From the NCBI GenBank assembly GCA_041576015.1, contig JBFGLT010000096.1, positions 1 through 12,556 of the forward strand: a stretch of 12,556 bases of DNA, written 5' to 3'. Below are positions 1 to 5,967 of the stretch, piece by piece. The notes under the pieces were generated by a model. The model saw only the letters and a program-made list of their open reading frames with translations, was not told where the DNA came from and made no database searches. Made by a program: the position numbers and the translations under genes. This DNA is from JABDIY01 sp041576015. Its GTDB lineage: Bacteria > Actinomycetota > Acidimicrobiia > Acidimicrobiales > SZUA-35. How positions within the stretch are numbered: the stretch's first letter is position 1; every line of letters starts with the position of its first letter.

Positions 1-81
1 ACCACCGAACCCACGACCACCGAACCGACCACGACGACGACCACCCAACCCACCACCACGTCGGCCGTTCCGCCGGTTCCC
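1..81 (+). repeat. Low-complexity Thr/Pro spacer coding repeat
   Basis: Short ACC/ACG-rich triplet repeats encode TTEPTTTEPTTTTTQPTTTS. This is a flexible extracellular spacer inside the DUF4397 protein rather than a separate element. Similar Thr-rich spacers occur in the GH3 lipoprotein and the BMP lipoprotein of this window. Confidence 0.7.
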
Positions 82-837
82 ATCGGTGAAGCGGGCGTGG
101 AGGTGCTCCACGCCCTCCCGGACACACCGGTCGACGCCTACCTCGACGGACAGCTGTCCATTCCCGGCTTTGGGTCGGGCGAGATCGCCGGCCCGGTCGA
201 GCTCGAGCCGGGCCCGCACGTTCTGGAGCTCTTCGCCGCCTCCGACGATCCCCCGACCGAAGCGACGGACCGGGCAGACGCGCCCCTGGGCACTTCGGAG
301 TTCGACGTCACCGGCCAGCCGTCCACCCTCGTCGTCGCACCGGATACGACCGGTCGCCCGACGACCTACCTCTTCGCCGAAGCCGTCGAGCCGCCGATTC
401 CGGCCGGCGAGGGTCGGCTCACCGTTCGGAACCCCGGCCCACACCCCGTCGAGGTCGCCATCGCACCGGCCGCCGGTGGTCCGCCGGTCGAGCAGAAACT
501 CGAGGTCGGCGACGCATTCACCGTGGACCAGCCGAGCGGCAACGTGCGGGTCACAATCACCGACGCCGCTGGACAGACGCTCGTCGACACGCTCGTCTCG
601 ATCCCGGAAGGAACCCTGACGAGTGCAACCGTGGCGGAGTCGGCCGACGGCTACCAGCTCTATCTGCAGCGGATCGAGGGTCTCGGCTCCCCTCCCGACG
701 GCATCCCGACCGGGGACAGCGGCCTGCTCGACCGAACCTCGCCGGCCCGGGCATGGGGCCTGTTGCTGGCTGTCGTGTCGTCCATGCTGTTGCTGCTCCT
801 CGTCGGACACCAGCGTCTCCAGCACCGGAATCGATGA
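1..837 (+). CDS. DUF4397-domain surface protein with C-terminal membrane anchor (5' end outside the window)
   Basis: The frame is open from the first base, so the start and any signal peptide lie upstream. The visible 278 residues begin with a Thr/Pro-rich spacer (about residues 1-27). A DUF4397-like domain follows, opening with the family's typical HALPDTPVDAYLDG motif. A second similar beta-rich segment starts near residue 135 (GRLTVRNPGPHPVEV). The C-terminus has a hydrophobic helix (AWGLLLAVVSSMLLLLLVG) and a basic tail (HQRLQHRNR), which is the architecture of a sortase substrate or membrane anchor. No classical LPxTG is present; IPTGDSG at 703-723 precedes the helix. The stop overlaps the ATG of the class F sortase by 4 nt, so the two are probably co-translated and functionally linked. 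DUF4397 proteins next to class F sortases are common in actinobacteria (family knowledge). The biochemical function of the domain is unknown. Confidence 0.85.
   Translation, partial: TTEPTTTEPTTTTTTQPTTTSAVPPVPIGEAGVEVLHALPDTPVDAYLDGQLSIPGFGSGEIAGPVELEPGPHVLELFAASDDPPTEATDRADAPLGTSEFDVTGQPSTLVVAPDTTGRPTTYLFAEAVEPPIPAGEGRLTVRNPGPHPVEVAIAPAAGGPPVEQKLEVGDAFTVDQPSGNVRVTITDAAGQTLVDTLVSIPEGTLTSATVAESADGYQLYLQRIEGLGSPPDGIPTGDSGLLDRTSPARAWGLLLAVVSSMLLLLLVGHQRLQHRNR
703..723 (+). other. Candidate non-canonical sorting motif (IPTGDSG) before the membrane anchor
   Basis: The DUF4397 protein has no LPxTG, but the Gly/Pro/Thr segment IPTGDSG lies about 13 residues before the terminal hydrophobic helix and basic tail. 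This is roughly where a sorting signal would sit. The gene's translational coupling to a class F sortase suggests a substrate relationship. Recognition of this exact motif is inference. Confidence 0.3.
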
Positions 838-1490
838 AGCCGATCCGACCATGGGTGTTCGGACTCGCCTATCTGGTTGCCGCTGCGGTCCTGGTCGCCA
901 TCCCGTCGACCACCATCGAGGGCGACCGTCCGCCGCTTCGCGCCCGAGCCGTCGCCATGGCTCAACCGCTGGCCCAGCAGGTGCCGGCGACGACCCCGAT
1001 CGTGATTCCCGCTCGCCGGACCTCGGACAGCGCCATCCTCGACGATCCGGTGGCATCCTCACCTACGCGCATCCGCCTTCCCGGGCTCGACATCGACGGG
1101 CCGATCACCCCGGTGGGGCTCGGGCCCGACCGCCAGCTGGACGTACCCGCGCCTAACCAGGCCGGCTGGTATCAGCACTCGTCGGCGCCCCTGAGCCAGG
1201 GGGCCACGGTCATCGCCGCCCACGTCGACTTCGGTGGCCATCGAGGACTGTTTTTCGAACTCGGTGCGTCCGGCATCGGCGACGAGATCCTGATCGACCT
1301 GACCGACGGTACGACGCAACGCTATGTGGTCACCGAGGTCACCCTGCACGACAAGCGGGCTCTCCCGGCCGCCGAGCTCTTCCGCTCCGCCGGACCGCAC
1401 GTGCTGTACCTGGTGACCTGCGGCGGGTCGTTCGACCCCAGCAGCCGGTCCTATCTGGGAAACCAGGTGGTCACTGCCGTTCCGGCCTGA
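834..1490 (+). CDS. Class F sortase (membrane-anchored cysteine transpeptidase)
   Basis: This 218-residue protein has an N-terminal membrane anchor (about residues 7-25), a Pro/Ala-rich spacer and a sortase beta-barrel. The class F type opening is visible at about 80-108 (RIRLPGLDIDG, then TPVGLGPDRQLDVPAP). The catalytic residues are H130 (AAHVDF), C196 (LVTCGGSF) and R205 (SSRSYLGN). Sortases cleave a sorting motif in exported proteins and join them to a cell-wall or other nucleophile. The ATG at 834 overlaps the stop of the DUF4397 gene (ATGA), and it is the first start that puts a basic residue and a hydrophobic helix at the N-terminus. Upstream in-frame starts would run through the preceding gene. 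The adjacent DUF4397 protein is the obvious candidate partner. The gene ends 3 bp from the stop of the opposing GH3 gene. Confidence 0.9.
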   Translation: MKPIRPWVFGLAYLVAAAVLVAIPSTTIEGDRPPLRARAVAMAQPLAQQVPATTPIVIPARRTSDSAILDDPVASSPTRIRLPGLDIDGPITPVGLGPDRQLDVPAPNQAGWYQHSSAPLSQGATVIAAHVDFGGHRGLFFELGASGIGDEILIDLTDGTTQRYVVTEVTLHDKRALPAAELFRSAGPHVLYLVTCGGSFDPSSRSYLGNQVVTAVPA

Positions 1491-1493
1491 CGA

Positions 1494-2756
1494 TCACCGA
1501 GCGAGGTCGAAAAGCCCGAGCCGCCCTTTCAGGCGCAGGATCCGCTCCACGCTGGCATCGATCCGCTGCTCGGCGACCCGTCCCGAGGCGACCGCCTCGG
1601 TCAGACCGGTGACCGCCGCCTCGAGGTCGGGCGGCACCAGCAGCACATCCAGACCGGCCTCCACGACCAGCACGGCGAGTTCGGTCTCGTCGATCCCGTC
1701 GAGCGCCCGCATGTCGAGGGCGTCGGTGAAGAGCACACCGTCGAAGGACAACTCGGAACGCAGAAAACGGTCGACCATCACCGGCGACACGGTCGCCGGT
1801 GCTCCCGACGGGTCGAGCGCAGGCAGGGCGAGATGACCGACCATGATGGCATCGACGCCGACGTCGATCGCGGCCACGAACGGCGCATGATCGAACGCCC
1901 GCCACTCCGCCTCGGTGGTGCCGATCACCGGCAGGCGGGCGTGGGAATCCACCTCGGTCGCGCCATGTCCCGGCCAATGCTTGGCCACTGCAGCCACCCC
2001 GCCCTCGTGCAGCCCGGCGATGGCGGCGACGACCATGTCGCTGACCATGGCCGGGTCAGAACCGTAGGACCGGTTGCCGATCACGCCGGCGTCTGAACGC
2101 ACGACGTCGGCTACCGGGGCGAAATCGACGGTCACGCCGACGTCCCGTAGTTCGAGCCCGAGCTGGAGCGCGGTGCGCTCTACCAGCGCAGCGTCACCCG
2201 CCATCGATCGAGCAGATTCGACCGGGGTGATCCCGGCGCCGGTGATCCGTTGAACCCGACCTCCTTCCTGATCGGCGGCGAAAAGCAACGGCGGCAATCC
2301 TGCCTCGGCGGCCACCGCCTGGAGCTCGGCGCCGAACAGCCCGACCTGGGCGGGCGAGACGACGTTTCGGCCGAGATACATGATGCCTCCGAGGTGAAAG
2401 CGTCGAACGAGCTCGGCCGGGGTGTCGACCCCACCGAGCGCCTGGTTGTCGACGCGGTCGACCTGGTTCACCGTCTCTGGGCCCGTACCACCGACCACCG
2501 GCATCAGCATCTGGCCGATCTTCTCGTCCAGGCTCATAGCCGCCACCATTTCAACGACGGGATCGATCGTGGTCGTGGTGGTGGCCTCGGTCGTCGTGGT
2601 CGTCGGCCGGGTCATCGTGGTCGTCTCGGAGGTGGATGGCGGCCCAGTGGTTGGTGCGGCGGTCGCCGGGCCCGTCGATGCGGAATGGCCGGCGCCGCCG
2701 CAGGCCACGCTGGCCGACAGCGCAGCCGCCATCACGATCGCGCGGTGCAGACCCAC
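1494..2756 (-). CDS. Glycoside hydrolase family 3 lipoprotein, NagZ-like beta-N-acetylhexosaminidase
   Basis: This is a 420-residue exported enzyme. It has a lipoprotein signal peptide (residues 1-19, lipobox ASVAC, lipidated C19), then a Ser/Thr spacer to about residue 64 and a single GH3 TIM-barrel domain. Visible motifs are DQEGGRVQR (162-170), KHWPGHG (259-265) with the DSH triplet (270-272) that supplies the general acid/base His in NagZ enzymes, and the nucleophile Asp345 in LFTDALDM. NagZ-type enzymes remove terminal N-acetylglucosamine from glycosides, including peptidoglycan fragments. The lipobox places this one on the outer face of the membrane, where wall turnover or scavenging is likely. 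The start is GTG at 2756; an in-frame stop lies 9 bp further upstream. An internal ATG (residue 9) is possible but would shorten the basic n-region. The gene is divergent from ung and convergent with the sortase gene. Confidence 0.9.
   Translation of the reverse strand: MGLHRAIVMAAALSASVACGGAGHSASTGPATAAPTTGPPSTSETTTMTRPTTTTTEATTTTTIDPVVEMVAAMSLDEKIGQMLMPVVGGTGPETVNQVDRVDNQALGGVDTPAELVRRFHLGGIMYLGRNVVSPAQVGLFGAELQAVAAEAGLPPLLFAADQEGGRVQRITGAGITPVESARSMAGDAALVERTALQLGLELRDVGVTVDFAPVADVVRSDAGVIGNRSYGSDPAMVSDMVVAAIAGLHEGGVAAVAKHWPGHGATEVDSHARLPVIGTTEAEWRAFDHAPFVAAIDVGVDAIMVGHLALPALDPSGAPATVSPVMVDRFLRSELSFDGVLFTDALDMRALDGIDETELAVLVVEAGLDVLLVPPDLEAAVTGLTEAVASGRVAEQRIDASVERILRLKGRLGLFDLAR
2568..2630 (-). 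repeat. Thr-rich spacer coding repeat in the GH3 lipoprotein
   Basis: The repetitive segment encodes a spacer of about 21 residues, mostly Thr with Glu, Met and Pro (residues 43-63), between the lipidated Cys and the catalytic domain. On the plus strand it appears as a run of GTGGTG/GTCGTC-type triplets. Confidence 0.7.
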
Positions 2757-2789
2757 CGATCGACACTACAGGGCCACTAAAACGAAGGC
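2757..2789. promoter_or_regulatory. 33-bp divergent start region of the GH3 and ung genes, possible leaderless promoters
   Basis: Only 33 bp separate the two GTG starts. On the minus strand, TAGTGT (2768-2763) lies 6 nt before the GH3 start. On the plus strand, TAAAAC (2778-2783) lies 6 nt before the ung start. The first matches the actinobacterial -10 pattern TANNNT; the second lacks the last T. At that spacing both transcripts would begin at or next to the start codon, so they would be leaderless. Neither start has a well-spaced Shine-Dalgarno sequence (GAAGG is 1 nt from the ung GTG). No convincing -35 was found. This is a sequence-based inference. Confidence 0.35.
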
Positions 2790-3455
2790 GTGGCACCACG
2801 AACCGACTGGAATCCGGTCCTGCGCGCCGAGCTCACCAAGGCGTACTGGCGTCCGCTCCAGGAGTTCGTGCACAGCGAGCGCAGCCAGCACCGGGTCTAC
2901 CCTCCCCACGACGAGGTGTTCGCCGCCCTCCACCGCACGCCGCTCGCCGGGGTTCGGGCCGTCATCCTCGGGCAGGACCCCTACCACGGACCCGGTCAGG
3001 CGCACGGCTTGTGCTTCTCGGTGCGCCCCCCGACCCCACCGCCGCCGTCGCTCAAGAACATCTTCATCGAACTGGAGAGCGATCTCGGTCTCCCCCGGCC
3101 TCCGAACGGATCGCTGGTCCCGTGGGCCGAACAAGGAGTCCTGCTTCTGAACACCGTCTTGACCGTCCGCGCCGGTGTCGCCAACTCCCATCGCGGGAAG
3201 GGCTGGGAACAGTTCACCGACGCGGTGATCGACGTCGTCAACGGTCTCGATCGCCGGGTGGTCTTCATCCTGTGGGGATCGGCCGCGCAGTCGAAGCTGT
3301 CCCGCCTCGACCTCGACGTGCACGCCGCCATCACCTCGCCCCACCCGAGCCCGCTGTCGGCGTCCCGCGGCTTCTTCGGATCCAGGCCGTTCTCGCGCAC
3401 CAACGACCTGCTCACCGAAGCCGGTCGTCAGCCGATCGACTGGAGCCTCGAATGA
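2790..3455 (+). CDS. ung: Uracil-DNA glycosylase, family 1
   Basis: This 221-residue protein matches family 1 uracil-DNA glycosylases over its full length. The water-activating motif GQDPYHGPGQAHG (residues 61-73) carries catalytic Asp63, and the minor-groove/leaving-group loop HPSPLSASRGFFG (185-197) carries catalytic His185. The segment EQGVLLLNTVLTVRAG is also typical. The enzyme flips uracil out of DNA and cuts its N-glycosidic bond, the first step of base excision repair after cytosine deamination or dUMP incorporation. The GTG start at 2790 is forced, because an in-frame TAA lies at 2778-2780. The N-terminal DWNPVL sequence aligns with the usual start region, so the protein is complete. 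It is transcribed alone, divergently from the GH3 lipoprotein. Confidence 0.97.
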   Translation: MAPRTDWNPVLRAELTKAYWRPLQEFVHSERSQHRVYPPHDEVFAALHRTPLAGVRAVILGQDPYHGPGQAHGLCFSVRPPTPPPPSLKNIFIELESDLGLPRPPNGSLVPWAEQGVLLLNTVLTVRAGVANSHRGKGWEQFTDAVIDVVNGLDRRVVFILWGSAAQSKLSRLDLDVHAAITSPHPSPLSASRGFFGSRPFSRTNDLLTEAGRQPIDWSLE

Positions 3456-3459
3456 GCGA

Positions 3460-3472
3460 CCCGGCAGCCGGG
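3460..3472. terminator. Short GC hairpin between convergent genes
   Basis: CCCGG-CAG-CCGGG forms a 5-bp stem right after the ung stop and before the stop of the opposing small coiled-coil gene. There is no T-tract on either side, so it may aid termination in both directions or be incidental. Confidence 0.3.
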
Positions 3473-3497
3473 CACACGGCGGGAACCGGGCGAAGGC

Positions 3498-3812
3498 TCA
3501 GGCGGCGAGGTGACGGGCGCGGTCGCGCGCAGCTCGTGCGTCGGCGAGCGCCCGGTCTGCTCGCTTGAGCAGGATCTTGTACTGGTTGAACTCGCGCTCG
3601 GCGCGGAGTCGTGCGTCTCGGACTTCCGCCGCCGACTGCTCCAGCTCGGCGATGCGGCGAACCAGGGCCGTTCGCGCACCTTCGAGTTCGGCGATCCGCC
3701 GGCGGTGTCGGCGGTCGAGAAACACCGCAGCTACAGCGGTTCCGACCACTCCGATGACAAGTCCCAGGAGAAACACGGTCTTCGTCCTTTCGCCGACGGC
3801 ACAGCCGCGCAC
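3498..3812 (-). CDS. Small membrane-anchored coiled-coil protein of unknown function
   Basis: This 104-residue protein has one predicted N-terminal transmembrane helix (about residues 12-32, VFLLGLVIGVVGTAVAAVFL). A basic stretch (DRRHRRR) follows, then a long charged Ala/Arg/Glu-rich helix with heptad-like spacing (about 38-100). I recognise no enzymatic domain. The topology is a cytoplasmic coiled coil tethered to the membrane. The GTG at 3812 is supported by GGGAG (3824-3820) 7 nt upstream; a later in-frame GTG (codon 13) would cut into the membrane helix. It is the last gene of the minus-strand row, 64 bp after the predicted selenoprotein, and convergent with ung. The strong RBS and consistent topology favour a real gene, but no function can be assigned. 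Confidence 0.65.
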   Translation of the reverse strand: MRGCAVGERTKTVFLLGLVIGVVGTAVAAVFLDRRHRRRIAELEGARTALVRRIAELEQSAAEVRDARLRAEREFNQYKILLKRADRALADARAARDRARHLAA

Positions 3813-3842
3813 CGTCGATCTCCCGGACCCTAGTGAAGAGGC

Positions 3843-3872
3843 GGCCAGGAGAGGGGGACCCCGCTCCCGGCC
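3843..3872 (-). terminator. Imperfect hairpin after the predicted selenoprotein gene
   Basis: In the 64-bp gap after the stop at 3877, GGCC/GGCC, GGAG/CTCC and a G-run/C-run pair into an interrupted stem of about 11 bp with two mismatches. There is no U-tract. It could be a weak terminator or processing site separating the small coiled-coil gene from the upstream genes. Confidence 0.3.
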
Positions 3873-3876
3873 GTTG

Positions 3877-4500
3877 TCACGGGCGCGGACCCGTGTCGGG
3901 TCCGTCGATGCGGGTGCGCTTGAGCTCGTAGAAGCCGGGCACGCTCATCACCTTCACCATGCCGTCCCACAAGTCGAGTGCCTCCCGTCCCCGCGGGACG
4001 GGCGTGACGACCGGCCCGAAGATCGACGCCTGCCAGCCGTCCGGATAGGTCAGCGAGATGATGGGAGTGCCGATGTCGTCTCCCGCCCGAGCGATGCCTT
4101 CGGCGGTCTCGGCCTCGACCGCCCGATCCCACGCTGGATCGTGGAACGCGCTGGCCAGCGACCCGTCGAGACCGACGGCCTCGAGCGCTCTGGCCGCCTC
4201 GAAATCGCGATCCCCATCGTGATGGATCCGGCGGGAGTACTCCCAATACAGATCCTGGATCGGCCCGTCGCCGTGGGCGGCTCGCACCGCCTCAACGACT
4301 CTGAGCAGCCCGTGAGTGAACACGTACGACGGGCGGTCGCTGTCGTTCTTCACCTTCAACGAGATCGACCGGTAGTGGACATCGAGTGCACGGGATGGTG
4401 CGATCTCCTCCACCAGCCAACGGCTGGTGATCCAGCACCACGGTCAAATGGGATCGATCCACTTATCGAGACGAATCGTACCCTCTTGTTCAGAACTCAT
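3877..4500 (-). CDS. Predicted selenoprotein: Rv2466c-like (DsbA-fold, mycothiol-dependent) oxidoreductase with a Sec-Pro-Trp-Cys active site
   Basis: Read from ATG at 4500 through the in-frame TGA at 4446-4444, the gene encodes 207 residues, the length I recall for Mycobacterium tuberculosis Rv2466c. The N-terminus contains KWIDPI-U-PWCWITSRWL, which lines up with DPLCPWCWITSRW of Rv2466c. The TGA replaces active-site Cys19, and Cys22 is kept. Further family marks are the GTPIIS cis-Pro loop (144-149), IFGPVVTPVPRG (160-171) and FYELKRTR (190-197). Rv2466c is a cytosolic thioredoxin-fold reductase that works with mycothiol; a selenol here would be a more reactive nucleophile. The start overlaps the tdk end by 11 nt and has GGAG 7 nt upstream. 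The conventional start would be an internal GTG at 4413, giving 178 residues without the redox motif. The alternative is a point-mutated pseudogene (TGC to TGA). The intact frame on both sides and the SECIS-like hairpin argue against that. Confidence 0.85.
4411..4429 (-). promoter_or_regulatory. Bacterial SECIS-like hairpin downstream of the UGA
   Basis: On the minus strand, CACCAGCC-GTT-GGCTGGTG forms a perfect 8-bp stem with a GUU apical loop; a flanking U-G wobble could add a ninth pair. The stem starts 14 nt after the UGA, and the loop G is nucleotide 26 counting the U of UGA as 1. Bacterial SECIS elements are small stem-loops in this position whose apical loop presents a G and U to SelB. 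The hairpin lies inside codons for ITSRWLVE, so it is a coding-region element, as in known bacterial selenoprotein mRNAs. Confidence 0.72.
4444..4446 (-). other. In-frame UGA predicted to encode selenocysteine (Sec19)
   Basis: The TGA interrupts an otherwise continuous frame running from ATG 4500 to the stop at 3877. It falls exactly at the first Cys of the CxxC motif. Downstream codons read Pro-Trp-Cys-Trp, as in the cysteine homologues. The next in-frame stop is the true TGA at the gene end. Confidence 0.82.
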
Positions 4501-5155
4501 GTTCCAGCTCCAGGGGGAGGTCGTCGAGCCGGAGTTCGTCGAACAGGGCCCGCTGGCGAGCGTCGTTGCGCCCGGCCAGCCAATGCTCGCGGCATCGCAG
4601 ATCGTAGGTGACGACCGCACTCGCGTCCGCGCCGGTGTTCCCGACCACCTTCACCTCACCGTCGTACACCTGGCGTCCGTTGACCAACCGAGCGTTGTGG
4701 GTGGCCCGCCGGCCACAGAAGCACCGTGCCTCCACCTGGAGCTCACTGCGGGCGTCGGCCATCTCCAAGAGTCGCTGGGAACCGGGGAACAGCTCGCCTT
4801 GGAAGGTGGTCAGCAGCCCGTAGGCGTAGACGTCCACCCGCAACTCGTCGACGGCGCGGGCGAGTTGGTCGATCTGGGCCGTCTCGTAGAACTGTGCCTC
4901 GTCGCAGATGACGGCGTCCAGGCCCGGTCCGGATCGATGCGACGAGGCGACCAGCCGGTAGAGGTCGACGGTGGGGTTGATCACGACCGCGTCGGCCTGG
5001 ACCCCCAGCCGGCTGGACACGACCCCGTCGGCCCGGTCGAGCTGAGTGAGCAACAGACATTCGAGTCCGCGTTCGGTGAGGTTGTAGTGAACCTGCAACG
5101 CCTGGGTCGACTTGCCACTCCCCATCGTGCCGAAGAAGAACTGGAGTCTGGCCAT
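4490..5155 (-). CDS. tdk: Thymidine kinase (type II, TK1-like)
   Basis: This 221-residue protein has the layout of bacterial TK1-type kinases. The P-loop GTMGSGKST is at residues 9-17. The Walker B/catalytic segment VICDEAQFY (82-90) contains Glu86 as catalytic base. The zinc-binding lasso uses CFC (C145, C147) and CREH (C188, H191). The enzyme phosphorylates thymidine (and deoxyuridine) with ATP for dTMP salvage in the cytosol. The ATG at 5155 begins the canonical MARLQFFFGTMGSGKST start; a longer open frame extends upstream but only overlaps other genes. It begins 2 bp after the alpha/beta hydrolase stop, with a GGTGGG-type site upstream. Its last 11 nt overlap the start of the predicted selenoprotein gene, so coupling is likely. 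Its presence near a BMP-type nucleoside importer fits nucleoside salvage. Confidence 0.96.
   Translation of the reverse strand: MARLQFFFGTMGSGKSTQALQVHYNLTERGLECLLLTQLDRADGVVSSRLGVQADAVVINPTVDLYRLVASSHRSGPGLDAVICDEAQFYETAQIDQLARAVDELRVDVYAYGLLTTFQGELFPGSQRLLEMADARSELQVEARCFCGRRATHNARLVNGRQVYDGEVKVVGNTGADASAVVTYDLRCREHWLAGRNDARQRALFDELRLDDLPLELEHEF
4508..4511 (-). promoter_or_regulatory. Ribosome binding site that fixes the selenoprotein start
   Basis: GGAG lies 7 nt before ATG 4500, inside the last codons of tdk. It supports initiation upstream of the UGA rather than at the internal GTG at 4413, where the upstream sequence is the SECIS hairpin stem. Confidence 0.65.
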
Positions 5156-5157
5156 GC

Positions 5158-5967
5158 TCACCCACCCGGTACGTCGGGGACGGAGCGGGCCAGGGCCACG
5201 GCCACCGCGCTCACGCCAGCGATGCTGCTCGGGAGCCCGGCGTGGGAGCAGTTCACCTCGATCAGATGGGCCTCGGGATCCATCGAGGTCCGCCAGTCCA
5301 CGATCCCGTCGGTCTTGGAGAAGATCGACACGTAGTCGACATCGTCGGGGAACGGCTTGAACCTGTCCTCGTCCACGTCTTGTTCGGCATCGGTGTCGAT
5401 GACGCCGAAGACGCCGGTGCGCCACAACCGGTCCAGCGCCTCGGCCGGAAGCTTCACGACCGCATACTTGGGGTACTTCACCAGCAACGGAGCCCCGAGG
5501 GCGACCACCTGGCCGACCAGATCCGGATGTCGTACGCCGAGCACCCGCGCGTACTGGCCGCCCCGGGAGTGCCCGATCACCCGTACCCTCTGCCGTCCGC
5601 CGTCGACGAAAAGATCCCGGAGGTCGTCCTCGGACTGCTGCACCCCGTGGTAGGCGGGCCCGGCATTCCGACCGACGCCGGCCCGGCGGGTCTTCCACCC
5701 GGCCACCGTGAGCACGTGCTCGAGCGCATCGATCGTCTGAGGCCCGGCGAGAAACCCCGGAATCAGGAGCACCGGCCGGCCCTCGCCGGGCGGCATCCCG
5801 TAGCCGTCCCACCAGGTGCTCCGGCGCAGGCGCCGGCCCTCGCGGATCCCTCGTGCCTCTCCCCAGACCGGCCGGCCGATGTACCCCGGAATCCCACGGA
5901 GAGGGTTGGGAAACGAGCGCTCCGAACCCCCTTTGCGTTCGTCGTTGGAGGTGATGAAGGTCGTCAT
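5158..5967 (-). CDS. Alpha/beta hydrolase (lipase/esterase-like)
   Basis: This 269-residue protein has an alpha/beta-hydrolase core. An oxyanion-type strand-turn LLIPGFLAG is at about 67-75. The nucleophile elbow GHSRG (132-136) carries Ser134. The Asp is probably Asp220 or Asp224 in SKTDGIVDW, and the likely catalytic His is His242 in VNCSHAGL. The general form resembles PGAP1/triacylglycerol-lipase-like hydrolases, with cover residues around PLLVKYPKYAVVKLP. No signal peptide is visible, so it is probably cytosolic. The substrate is unknown. The ATG at 5967 overlaps the stop of the HAD gene (ATGA, 5964-5967) and has GAGGA about 9 nt upstream, which fixes the start. The longer in-frame extension upstream is Arg/Cys-rich shadow sequence. 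It is co-oriented with tdk, 2 bp apart. Confidence 0.85.
   Translation of the reverse strand: MTTFITSNDERKGGSERSFPNPLRGIPGYIGRPVWGEARGIREGRRLRRSTWWDGYGMPPGEGRPVLLIPGFLAGPQTIDALEHVLTVAGWKTRRAGVGRNAGPAYHGVQQSEDDLRDLFVDGGRQRVRVIGHSRGGQYARVLGVRHPDLVGQVVALGAPLLVKYPKYAVVKLPAEALDRLWRTGVFGVIDTDAEQDVDEDRFKPFPDDVDYVSIFSKTDGIVDWRTSMDPEAHLIEVNCSHAGLPSSIAGVSAVAVALARSVPDVPGG

Noticed and set aside
753..833. Upstream start for the sortase
   Set aside because: It would add residues that overlap the DUF4397 membrane helix in another frame and would displace the N-terminal anchor; ATG 834 overlapping the stop is better.
3877..4413. A 178-residue protein starting at GTG 4413
   Set aside because: It would begin after the CxxC motif, lacks a well-placed RBS (the upstream sequence is the hairpin stem), and omits a conserved N-terminal strand. 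The ATG at 4500 with readthrough of TGA restores the full family length.
4444..4446. TGA as an ordinary nonsense mutation (pseudogene)
   Set aside because: The rest of the gene is intact and conserved, the stop falls precisely on the catalytic Cys position, and a SECIS-like hairpin follows at the right distance. This cannot be fully excluded without seeing sel genes elsewhere.
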